Shown: in pieces, positions 1-9,706 of the stretch | How positions within the stretch are numbered: position 1 is the first letter of the stretch | Layout of the letters: the number at the start of each line of letters is the position of its first letter | Assembly: GCA_964016875.1 (NCBI GenBank) | Contig: OZ024721.1 | Location: forward strand, 13,305,109-13,369,108 | DNA length: 64,000 bases | Direction: 5' to 3' | DNA from: Fallopia convolvulus | Lineage: Eukaryota > Streptophyta > Magnoliopsida > Caryophyllales > Polygonaceae | The notes under the pieces: generated by a model | The model's database searches: none | What the model saw: only the letters and a program-made list of their open reading frames with translations | Told to the model about the DNA's origin: nothing | Program-made: the position numbers and the translations under genes

Positions 1-120
1 GACCCAAACCGGAACCAAAACCGTGGGGGAACCGACCCGTCGGTTCCGTTCCTGCCGGTTTCTGAACCGACGAACCCGCCGGTTCAGACAAACCGTGACC
101 CAGGTCTATACGGCTCAACT
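1..120. other. GC-rich ACCGG-type short repeats at the left edge
   Basis: This stretch is richer in G and C than its surroundings. It is built from variants of ACCGG, CCGGTT and GAACCGACC in both orientations. No reading frame or known element boundary is visible. It stops at 120, immediately before the TGTAATATCC sequence that looks like an LTR start. It could be the end of an element lying to the left of the window. Confidence 0.35.
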
Positions 121-890
121 TGTAATATCCGCTAAATTCTAAAGATAATAAAACAGGTATTTATTCCAATAATTTTTTTTCTCTAAAATAGAGAATTTAA
201 TAATCTTTATAATCTCATATTATATTATAAGAGGTTATAAAAGTTTACTACAATAGAAATTAAGAAATTAATTAGATATACTAAGCAAGTCGGGTATTTA
301 TTTAAATAATCCTTTTCTCTTAATATAAGAGAGTTTAAATATTTTATTTTAAATAAAATTAAGAGCATATTATAAAGGATTATTAAAGTGGTAAAAATAT
401 CAAATAAAAATAGATTAAAATAAATTTCGGATTTATTAAATAATGAGCTATTACAAGGCTAGCAAAAATACAAGGAAAAACAAATAAAAAGAGGCAAGAG
501 CCAGGACTCGAACCCGAGACATCTTGTAATATCCACAATATTCTAAGGTTTTAAAACCAATATAATATAGTTTTATAATACTTTTTCCTTTATAAAAGAG
601 AATTCATGATATAATTTATAACCCTTTTCTCTTTAAAAAGAGTAATTAAATAAATTAAATAAATAAAGTCAAGAATGTATTATGAGGGTTATGAGGGAAT
701 AAAAAAAAAGCATTTAAATAAAAACAATGCTTTATAATTTTTTCGGAATTTTATTAAATAAAAAGGGTACAATAAGCTATTAATAGTACCATAAAAAATT
801 CAATAAAAAGGAGGCAAGAGCCGGGACTCGAACCCGAGACCTCTTGCATCTCCTCCCACACGCCCACACACACAATCCGCTAAGCCATTG
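121..890 (-). repeat. Two tandem-like units, each ending in a tRNA-type box B sequence
   Basis: Unit 1 (121 to about 522) and unit 2 (525 to about 846) both begin TGTAATATCC. Both end with a segment whose minus strand contains GGTTCGAGTCC, the RNA polymerase III box B consensus (complement at 504-514 and 824-834). After unit 2 the minus strand also holds a box A-like TGGCTTAGCGG (complement at 877-887), about 40 bases upstream of box B. This fits the head of a tRNA-derived SINE or tRNA relic on the minus strand. Unit 2 looks like a shortened version of unit 1. Confidence 0.45.
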
Positions 891-1175
891 TAATTTTCTA
901 TTCTATTACCCAACTATTTTATTTTTATTTTATCCTTATCTTCTTCTTCCAAGAGACATCAGACTTTCTCTGATTGAACTGACGTTGATTGAAATCCAGC
1001 CATTGCATGTCAATGGAGTCCTCTCCTTCCTTCCTCCTTGCTTGCAAGACAACCCCTATTGCATCATCCCTCATCACCATCAAACAAGCACACCTTCCAC
1101 CAATGGAGGGCAACCCTCTTCTCCATCTATGGTCAAATTCAAGTGCCATGGATCCTCAAGCTTCCCTCCTATGCC

Positions 1176-1183
1176 TATATAAA
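1176..1183 (+). promoter_or_regulatory. TATA box of the LTR-A promoter
   Basis: TATATAAA lies in the context CTATATAAAGGGG. It is followed by a CA-rich, pyrimidine-rich leader typical of plant LTR transcription starts about 30 bases downstream. No host gene follows, so this is read as a retroelement promoter. Confidence 0.5.
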
Positions 1184-4077
1184 GGGGCTCAAATCCACTT
1201 CTATTTCACACACAAGCATCCTTCTCATCTTCTATCAATTGTTCTTAGTCCAATTCTTCAAAAATCAGCCCTAGAGAAAACCCCCAATTTCAGAAATTTC
1301 CCCATAAAACCACCCCTTCTCCTCCCTTGTGCAACCGCCGGCCACCACCAGCACCATCGGAGCACCACAGCCTGCCGGCCGAAGTCCCCTCCGTGCGCCG
1401 CCCGTGCCCCGCCGTCCCAGCCTGGTGTGCGCCGCCCCCTTGCTCCTCCCCTAAAGAAGTTCTGTTCTCCTGTACGTAAGACCTGTAGAAAAGAAGGTCC
1501 ATTTAATTATTTTCTTTTAAATTAAATTATTGTCTTTCATGAGTTTAATACCTTAAAATTAATAAAATCAGATTTTAGCCTAACAACATATTAATTTAAA
1601 TATTGAAGGAAATCTTGTTAGTTAGACAAAATAAGAAGAAATAATTAAATCCTTTATAAATAGATATTGTTACTATTATGCATGTTAGTAAAATATGTCT
1701 TAAGACATGAGTTGCTTAGATAAAATAATAAACTTAATTGGATAACATATATATATACACTTCCAAGTTAGTAGATTTAAAGTTATCATATATAAAAGAC
1801 ACAAGTGATAAGGAAAGATATATTAAAGATATTATTATTATTACTAACTTAAATACAAATAAATAATTTGCATGCTCATAGGTTATAAAAATAATATTTT
1901 ATGACATGAGGAAATCATTTAAGTAGATAATAGAATTTATTATTATCTCTCTGATATGGAAAGAATGGTATATTAAGTAGTTAGATTTTTCTACATAAGG
2001 AAAGTACTAGAATAAGGCCATATTATAATATAAATATCTTTATAAAAATATTGCATGTCTTAAAAAGGAGCATATGTAATTTTTTTAAGAAGCATGATAA
2101 GGGGATATTATAATAAAAATATATTCTATTATTATTTTTATTAACTAAAGATATGGGAGAATTTATGTAAATAAGATAATAAGATTATTTTATTAGCATA
2201 TTATACTTTATGGAAAGTTATATTATAAAGTATCTAGAAAACCCTATATATAGAAAGTAATAGGAAAAGACATCTACTAGTACTTTAATCTATCTACTAA
2301 ATATTGTATGTCTTTTAAATAAGGATTTAATGAGTAAATATTATAATAAGGTCATGTTATGGATATTAGTGATAAAAGATAATATTATAATAATATGAGT
2401 TGAATAATAATGAAGATTTTTATTCTTTCACAAACCTAAGAAGACTTTATTAATAACTATATTTTTTATAATATTGAGAACTATAAGATTTTTATAAAGA
2501 TTTGTCCTTGATTAGTTATATAAATAAGATAACAAGTTAAGATAAAAGAATAATGTTTAAATAAAGATATTACTTGTTTTTCAAGAATGATAATGGATAA
2601 TATTAAAAATAAGGATAAAAGGATATTGCAAAGTTAAAATAATAATAAAAGAATATTATTATTTTATTTATCTCCATCTAAATTATTATAATAATAATTT
2701 AGAAAATTTATCCTATTGTAATAAGGATATAAGAGGAATACAAAACTTTAAAAGAATTTAAAGAAAATTCTTATTAAAGTCGTTCATAAATTTCCGTGTC
2801 GATAGGTCGAGTTTCCGTTCCAAGTCGTGAACAACGTTTCCGCTATCTCGCTATTCCGCTATCATAAAAACAAAGGCAAGTGGAATTTCTCCTTGTAGCC
2901 TTAATAAACTCGTTTCATGAAATTTCTCGATGTTGGGAACAACTTGTTTGCTAATAATAAAACGAACCTAGGAATATCGATTGCTAGAATTAATGACCCC
3001 AATGTTATCGTTATTCCGTTATTTAAATATTCGATAGGATTATTATGCTAGTCTTGTTTGCGACCTTGATTGTTTACGATCTCTTTTCGAGATTGGTTTG
3101 GATGAAATAGTGAAGGGTGCGGGACTAACCCGACACCTCTATATAACCAATCAAAAAGTTGTATTGCCACCTTGCCTAAATTACGACTTGTCGATCAAGA
3201 TCCATGTCCGCGCCTACGCCTCGGAGGGACGTATGCACCCTAGCTAGGTGCCAGAACTTTGTTCCTGTGAGTGGTTCGGGCTGGTATATGGCCCCCTCGC
3301 TCTCTTAAAATACGTCAACCTAAGTGAAAGTTTTCATCACTATACAAGATAAGTGCCCAATGCACATTTAAAAGACACCAAAACCGGACCGATCTCAAAT
3401 GATCGATTCGGCTCTAGGTTCGCAAGGGCGCGAGAGGTTTTCGAAAACTTGTCTGAATTAATAACATTTCCAACATATTTCCTATTCTAAAAGAAGTCTA
3501 CAATCTAGTAACTCTTCTCTCGATTAACTAGCTATCTCCTCTCGAGATATGCGTTTTCTCCATCCCGTTAAGCCTCACATAAATATCTACACCTCAAAAC
3601 ATACTCTTTAATATTCCCCCTCGAATATTTGTAATTACCAAATTACCCTCAGGAAGTTCCATTCCCGCTTGCTTAGTCTCTTAGACTAATTCTTCTTTTC
3701 CACATGTTTGCTTGGCATATTCTCGCCCCTCGCGAATTATGTCAGAACCTAGGAACCCGAGCAAGGCGTAAGCGAAGACGAAGGAAGGGTAGAAACTCAA
3801 GAAGATGTATTTTACGTACTTTGTTGTTTATTTCTATTATGTTGCAAAGAACAAGTTTATGCTTTCCGTTATCAAACTTCTTTTTAAGGTATTGTAATTG
3901 AAGGTTTGTACGAACGAAGTCTCTTTCGAGAGCACCTTTTGTTATTATATAAATTATGTTAATTTCCGCATTTTATGTGTTCAATATCATTCTAAAACCC
4001 TTGGGTGACTTTGGACGGTAAAATCCGAGGTCACTGGCGGTAATACCCAATGTTGTAAAATAGGGGTGTTACAATTA

Positions 4078-4090
4078 TGGTATCAGAGCC
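4078..4090 (+). other. Retrotransposon primer-binding site (initiator tRNA-Met)
   Basis: TGGTATCAGAGCC is the standard plant primer-binding site complementary to the 3' end of initiator tRNA-Met. It sits four bases after the LTR end at 4073, the usual position. It proves that copy A1 is the upstream LTR of a plus-strand element. Confidence 0.9.
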
Positions 4091-4640
4091 GAACGTTTTG
4101 TTTTCAAAACCGAAAATTTTCAAAACCCGAGAACTTTTAAAACCTAAATTTTCTTCCGCTATCCGAAACATCCATTTATAGAAAGTTTCCTTCTATATCC
4201 TTTAAAGAAATTTAAAAATGTCAATTTTTTTTTTACTTAAACTTCTTAGCTAAGAATATCTCTCTAATTTGAAAACTTTAATACTAAGTACTTAGTTCTA
4301 GAACTACTATCTTTATAAACTCCCTTTCTACCTTTTAAAGACTTAACTAGCATAAGTGTTTCAACTTTTAAACTCAAAACATTTTTGTTAGAGCCTGTTG
4401 GTCGGAATTGCAAATGCTCGCTTTTCCTTCTGGAGAAGAAGACACAAGAAGAAGGAGAGGAGTGATGGGCTAGAGATTGGTCTAATTTTACGGTTTGGGC
4501 TGGAGCATAAAATCTTAGGCCCATATGTATTTTATGAGCCCATCAGAATTTTTATTAAGGGAAAAAGAGAAGGAGAGGCCCAAAAATACGTCCATCTCGA
4601 AATCCGTGTCCATTCCGCTCACATTTTCGCTCGGTATAAT
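4091..4640 (+). mobile_element. Very short non-coding interior of an LTR-A element
   Basis: Only about 550 bases separate the primer-binding site from the next LTR-A sequence. No Gag or Pol motif is visible. A purine-rich run near 4557-4577 (GGGAAAAAGAGAAGGAGAGG) could be a polypurine tract, but it is not flush with a TG. The element is therefore non-autonomous or internally deleted. Confidence 0.5.
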
Positions 4641-7248
4641 TTCCCAACTTATATTTTAATTATATCTATTTATAAAATATTTATTTTCACATTTATATGA
4701 TATTCACTTAATTAAATTGAATAAAACTAGCTTGCATGTTAGTTTATAAAATAATATCCCTAGACCATGAAAATCCTTTTTAAATAAAGTAATGATACTT
4801 TTATCATTAAATCATATATGTAAAAAGTGTAATATAAATAATATGTATATTTTATTGAAAGATATTATAACAAACAGACCTAAGTTGTAAGAAAAGATAT
4901 ACTAACAATATTATAATATTTGTACAAATAAAATATTTATAAATCATGTAACATGGAAAACCCTTTTTAATAAGATAAGGAATTTCTTTTGATAATATTA
5001 TATGGAAAGTATGAGATAATTACTTTTAACATAATATTGGAAACTTACTATGTAAGTAAAGGACTAGAACAAATATATTAATATATTATCTTAATGCCTT
5101 TTATAACATAAAAAGGATTGCATGTCTTCTTATAAGGATTTATGATAAGATGAAAATAATATAATGATAAGTCCTAAAAGATATTTTATGCTCAAGTTAT
5201 GAAATAAAAAGATTTATAAGGCGAACTATAAAAGATATAATATGATAAGGGTACAATGAACTTTTTTTATATCATATGAATGATTTGTATAATTATTTGA
5301 AATATAAATACGGAAAAACATATTTTAATGGACATTATTTAATTTATCAACTTGCATGCATTGAATAATAAAATAATCTCCTAATAATGACAAGGTTATA
5401 AGTTTGTGACATCAAGTTGAATAAAAGAATTATAAATTAATTCAAACGGATTAATAACCAAGTTAATGAATATTTAATAAATTTAATAATACTATGTCTT
5501 AATTTTCGAAAGCACATAATACTTGAAATAAAATAAGGCGTTATAAAGAATACTTGGATATTACAATAAAGAAATAATAATAAGGAATATTATTATTTTA
5601 TCACCTCCACCTAAATTATTATTATTATAATAATTTAGTATTAATTCTCCTATAAAAGAACATAAGAGATATTTAAACTTTAGAGGAACTAAAGGAATTC
5701 TTATTAAAGTTAGCCCGTATCTCTCGTGTCGATAGGTCGAGTTCCGTCTCGACTAAAGACAACAATTTCCGTTCATCCGTTCGTACACAATCGTAAATGC
5801 TAAGGCAAGTGGAATTTCTCCTTGTAGCCTTAATAATTCGTTTTGTGAAATTTCTCGATGTTGGGAACAACTTGTGTGCTAATAATAAACGAATCTAGGA
5901 ATATTGATTGTTAGAAATAATGACCTCACTGTTATCGTTATTCCGCTATTTAAATATTCAATAGGACTATTATGCTAGTCTTATTTGTGACCTTGATTGT
6001 TTACGATCTCTTTTCGAGGTCGGTTTGGATGAAATAGTGAGGGGTGCGGGAGTAACCCGACACCTCTATATAACCAACTAAGTCGTATTGCCACCATACC
6101 TAAATTACGACTTGTCGATCATGATCCATGTCCGCTTCTACGCAATGGAGGGATGCATGCACTCTAGCTAAGTGCCGGAACTTTGTTCCTGTCAGTGGTT
6201 CGGGCCTATGCAAGGCCCCCACACACTCTTAAAACAAGTAAACGTAAGTGAAAGTTTTCATCAGGATACAAGATAAGTGCCAAAGAACAATTAAAAGAAA
6301 CCAAAACCGGGTCGGAGTAGTACAACTTGGAAAGACCGCCCGGCTCCCGGTTCTTGAAAGGATTGTCTTTCCAATCTGAATGCTTATTCGGGCTTGTCTA
6401 AGGTGGGCGGGTACTTAAGCGCCTTCGGGCCACCTCCCCTATCTGGAGCACCGAATAAGATGAGGTTGGTTGAGGTCCGACAAGGGCGCGAGAGGTTTTC
6501 AAAACTTGTATGAATTAATAAACGTTCCCAACATACTTTCTACTCTAAGAAGTCTACAATCTCGTAGTTCTTCTCTCGATTAACGGGTTATCTCCTCACG
6601 AGATACACTCTTCTCCGTTCCGATAAGCCCTACATAAAGTCATATACCTCAAAACACATCCCGATAATATATCCCAAATATTATAAAATTATCGTAATAC
6701 CCTTGAGAATTTCCATTCTCACTTGCTTAGTCTCCTTAGACTAATTCCACTATTTCCGCAGTTTTGCCTGGTATTTCTCGCCCTTTGCGACAAATGCCAG
6801 ACTCTAGGAAATTTACACCGAAGTCTTGAAGACAAAGTCTAGAAGGCTCGAGAAGAGTTATGCAAGGATGGAAGGTCAAGGCAAGACGACGTTGAGGGAA
6901 GGAAGGAATTTTCAAAGAGCAAAGCATTCAGAAGATAGTGTGTCAGCTCTTCTATTTTAAACAAGCAAATCATCGTCATATGAGTTGTCTTGGAGAAACA
7001 TACTTGTATTTTTAAATACGTCTTTTCAACCCTTTTTAAATGGGCTTTACTTTCCGCTGCTACATCATTTGTAAAACAACTCTCAATGTAATGAACGAAA
7101 GTTCTTATCAATGAATAAAATTCCGCTTTTATTCAATTTCATCTTTAATTACATTTAATTAAATTATTTAAAGTCTTGGGTGACTTTGGACTGTAAAATC
7201 CGATGTCACTGGCGGTAATACCCAATGTTGCAAAATAGGGGTGTTACA
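4640..7248 (+). repeat. LTR of family A, copy A2 (5'-shortened)
   Basis: From the GCTTGCATGTTAG region near 4729 to GGGGTGTTACA at 7248 the sequence runs parallel to 1676-4073. It shares the AT-rich U3-like part, the GTGTCGATAGGTCGAG block (near 5727, compare 2794) and the same 3' end. It carries an extra stretch of roughly 120 bases near 6320-6475 that A1 lacks. No primer-binding site follows 7248, as expected for a downstream LTR. The left boundary is approximate. Confidence 0.65.
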
Positions 7249-7440
7249 CAACCTCCTCGTGCCAGCACTTCATCGAAAGGCGGGAAAAGGGTCGAGTTGG
7301 CACCAGGAGCGGCTCGTGACGAGGCATGGCTAGGGAATATAGACCTTCCAGTTGGAGCTGGTGACGACGATGTGATGAAGGCGGCGCCTCCATCAGTTGT
7401 CGAGTAAGCCATCTACTTGAAGAAAGGACAAGCAAGGCGG
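7249..7440 (+). other. Coding-like GC-rich scrap next to the LTR
   Basis: Immediately after the LTR end an open frame runs to a stop at 7405-7407. It is rich in Pro, Ala, Gly and Asp (for example PPRASTSSKGG and DLPVGAGDDD). The base composition is much richer in G and C than its neighbours. It may be the tail of a gene or of another retroelement interrupted by the LTR element. The family is not recognised. Confidence 0.3.
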
Positions 7441-7494
7441 GAATAACCGAGTGTTAACAATCACATTGTTCTATGAGTAATAACAAAAATCAAG

Positions 7495-7570
7495 ATAGTA
7501 GAGTGGTTTGGCCTTTTGGGTGTCTTATTTCTATGTGAGAGGTCATGGGTTCGAGTCCGCTACACACACC
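7495..7570 (+). mobile_element. tRNA-derived SINE head (box A/box B)
   Basis: A box A-like TAGTAGAGTGG (near 7497) is followed about 40 bases later by a perfect box B, GGTTCGAGTCC (7548-7558). The order and spacing match a tRNA-type internal RNA polymerase III promoter. The sequence does not fold into a full tRNA cloverleaf, so a SINE head is more likely than a working tRNA. The 3' tail and target-site duplication were not resolved. Confidence 0.45.
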
Positions 7571-7763
7571 CTTCTTTTTGCCACTCTTTCAAACTTCCTT
7601 ATTATTTGCCATTTTCTTACACTTTCCGCTAAATACAATTTAACTTGCCCAAAAATTCTTTATAAGAAATAAATTTTCTTTTTGCAAGTTTTATCCATTT
7701 ATAGCGGATTTAAATTAAGTGTAACTCTTTGCTTATTATTAACTCGAAAGACTTAAAGTAATA

Positions 7764-8028
7764 ATCCCTCCGTTTCACAATAGTTGTTTTTAGACAAAAT
7801 TTCACACATATTAAGGAAAATTATTTTTCTCCAAATTGCCCCTATTAAATGCTCTCTTTTTTTTTTCTTAATTACCAATAAGTGATTTGTACTTTTAAAA
7901 AGAAATTTTGGGAGAAGTGTAACGTGGGGTATACTCTAAGGGTATAAATGGAAAAAAACTTTATATGAACAACTATTTTGAAACAAAAAAAATTGGCTTT
8001 AAGAACAACTATTGTGAAACGGAGGGAG
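7764..8028. mobile_element. Stowaway-type MITE (265 bp)
   Basis: Terminal inverted repeats of about 25 bases (left ATCCCTCCGTTTCACAATAG; right end reads CTCCCTCCGTTTCACAATAG on the minus strand) enclose a non-coding AT-rich centre. TA lies on both sides as the target-site duplication. CTCCCTCCGT with TA duplication is the signature of Stowaway elements mobilised by Tc1/mariner transposases. Confidence 0.9.
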
Positions 8029-8535
8029 TATCTCTTTATTAAAAAGAGCGGATATTAAACCCAATTTCTAGCACCAGTTTTTTGTGTGCGGGTTACGAAT
8101 CCGCCTATATCATAGTGTGAAACATAAAATTAAGAGTGCGCAAACGAAGTGTCCATATTAATACACTCTAAAAATATGTATGTTTTTATTTTGATGAAAA
8201 AATGTACTTTATTATTCACTAGATGTCATTTAAAATATTTTAATGCTCTGGGAGTTTTTTTAAAAATTTGAACTAAACCATGCTCTGGTGTGTTTGGATC
8301 TCAAGTTTATAAACTCATTTTGTATTATAGTTTATTTTATTTTATGATGTGTTTGGATAGATTTTAATTTGAATTCTTTTTTATATTTTAATATTTGATG
8401 TGATGTTTGATTTGATATTTGTTGTTGTGGGAGGGAGAAAAAAGTAATTAGAAACTTCTTTATTTAAAATAAATGCTTTTTATATGTTCAAAATTAAAGT
8501 AATCTAAACAAATCTTATAATTTTGAATTATTAAA
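8029..8535. other. AT-rich intergenic stretch, no feature recognised
   Basis: Both strands were read for frames, inverted ends and RNA-like folds. Nothing could be supported between the MITE and the left TIR of the next element. Confidence 0.5.
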
Positions 8536-9512
8536 GGGAAATTCTTTTTGGTACCCTTGAGTTTTTGACATTTCCTTTTGGTGTCCTAAAAAATAAATTA
8601 TTCCTTTTGGTACCCTTGTAATTTGTACAAATGTTCACCTCATGCCCATAGGTTAACTCTACCGTTAAATATTATTGAAAAATAAAAAAAATGTACACCA
8701 AAACCAGTAACCTTGCCATTTGAGGTTATCTGAGCTCAAAAGCCCAATTATCTTCGTGATTTCGTGGCTGGATTTGGATTCGGAGAATAGAAACGGAGGA
8801 AAGAGGCGATTGAAGGCATTTGATTCAAGCTGAATTATGTCCCAACGCCAAATTTCAACTCTAATCCTGGTACCAAAAAAATTCGGAGATGGCGACAAAC
8901 CTCCCTGATCGATGGCGGAGATTATCGATCCGCGTCTAGAAGAACGAACAAATATATGTCGTCGGCGATGCGGGCGAGCTTTTTGATTGGAGGTGTAACA
9001 ATTGAGGAAGGAGCGGATGCCGTCGCCGAGATAGGGAGTGATGGAGCATGTTGACGGGGGATTTGAGGGAGAGGTTGGAATTGGAGGATAAGATGGTGTC
9101 GGACTCCGTTTCGAGCTCGAGGAGGGCTTTAATGGCGGAGGCATTGGGGTTGGAGAGGTGGACATGGCAGGAACATTGTAACATAAGATCTAAAAAAACT
9201 TGTGCAGAGATTTACGGAGATGGGGTGATGATGAGCTATGTTTTTCTCATGGTTTGACTATTTGTTAGCTTCTTTTCATTTCACTATATTTTATACCCAC
9301 TGTAAAAAAATTTCCTCCATTTTCTAGTTTTCCATCCACTTCTTCTACCAAAAAAATGTTTTCCATCCACTTCTACTCTAGTATTTTAACGGAAGTGTTA
9401 ACTTATGGGCATGAGGTGAACATTGTACAAATCACAAGGATACCAAAAGAAATAATTATTTTTTTAGGATACCACAAAAAAATATCAAAAACTCAAGGGT
9501 AAAAGAGGACCC
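8536..9512. mobile_element. Long-TIR non-autonomous DNA transposon, Pack-MULE-like
   Basis: About 135 bases at 8536-8672 reappear in inverted form at 9381-9512. Both ends carry the blocks ACCCTTGAGTTTTTGA, TTGGTGTCC/TGGTATCC and GTTCACCTCATGCCCATA. Long TIRs around a transposase-free interior are typical of Mutator-like non-autonomous elements. The interior (about 8740-9235) is G/C-richer and coding-like, as if it contained a captured gene fragment. A clean 9-bp target-site duplication was not found, so the class is an inference. Confidence 0.65.
8740..9235 (-). pseudogene. Possible captured gene fragment inside the long-TIR element
   Basis: The interior has open frames on both strands. On the minus strand one frame (8936-9184) includes a peptide with AIKALLELETESD, and another (8665-9165) is Pro/Ser-rich at its start. 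On the plus strand the frame at 9048-9257 includes LRERLELEDKMVSDS. Composition differs from the AT-rich TIRs. No family was recognised and the true coding strand is unclear. Confidence 0.3.
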
Positions 9513-9599
9513 GCGTCTCATTTGGGCATTTGGCTCCGTTCCCGTTTTATCGCAGAAATAACTGAACAGGTAAAAAGGAAAGGAACAAAGCAGCAATAG

Positions 9600-9706
9600 A
9601 ACATTTGAAACGACGTCGTATAGCTACTGTACTCCTGGAAATATATAGACCACTCTCACCCCATTTGACCGAACCCTAGTCTAATCTGCTCTGAATCAAA
9701 GCTCCA
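9600..9706 (+). promoter_or_regulatory. Core promoter and 5' leader of ATPB copy 1
   Basis: A CGACGTCGTA block (near 9611) is followed by a TATA-like ATATATAG at 9641-9648, then ACCACTCTCACC and a short leader ending CTCTGAATCAAAGCTCCA before the ATG. The same order occurs upstream of the second ATPB gene (minus strand, 23901-24000). This preserved block is the best regulatory candidate shared by the two genes. Confidence 0.5.

Larger units (their letters stand above)
121..4073 (+). repeat. Long LTR of family A, copy A1 (LTR upstream of the primer-binding site)
   Basis: The 3' end is secure. The sequence ends GGGGTGTTACA at 4073 and a perfect tRNA-Met primer-binding site follows four bases later. 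The 5' end is less certain: TGTAATATCC occurs at 121 and again at 525, and the part clearly shared with the second copy begins only near 1600. A plant LTR promoter is visible (TATA box near 1176). The 3' third carries the GGTCACTGGCGG-type segment also seen near 7205 and, reversed, near 58620. If the LTR truly starts at 121 it is about 3.95 kb, which is very long. Nested insertions at 121-890 may explain part of that length. No coding region is present. Confidence 0.7.

Noticed and set aside
844..1525. Pro/His-rich open frames up to 178 codons near the left edge
   Set aside because: They overlap an LTR promoter and leader, overlap each other in different frames and match no protein. They fit LTR sequence.
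7497..7570. Functional tRNA gene
   Set aside because: Box A and box B are present, but no acceptor or anticodon stem can be formed.
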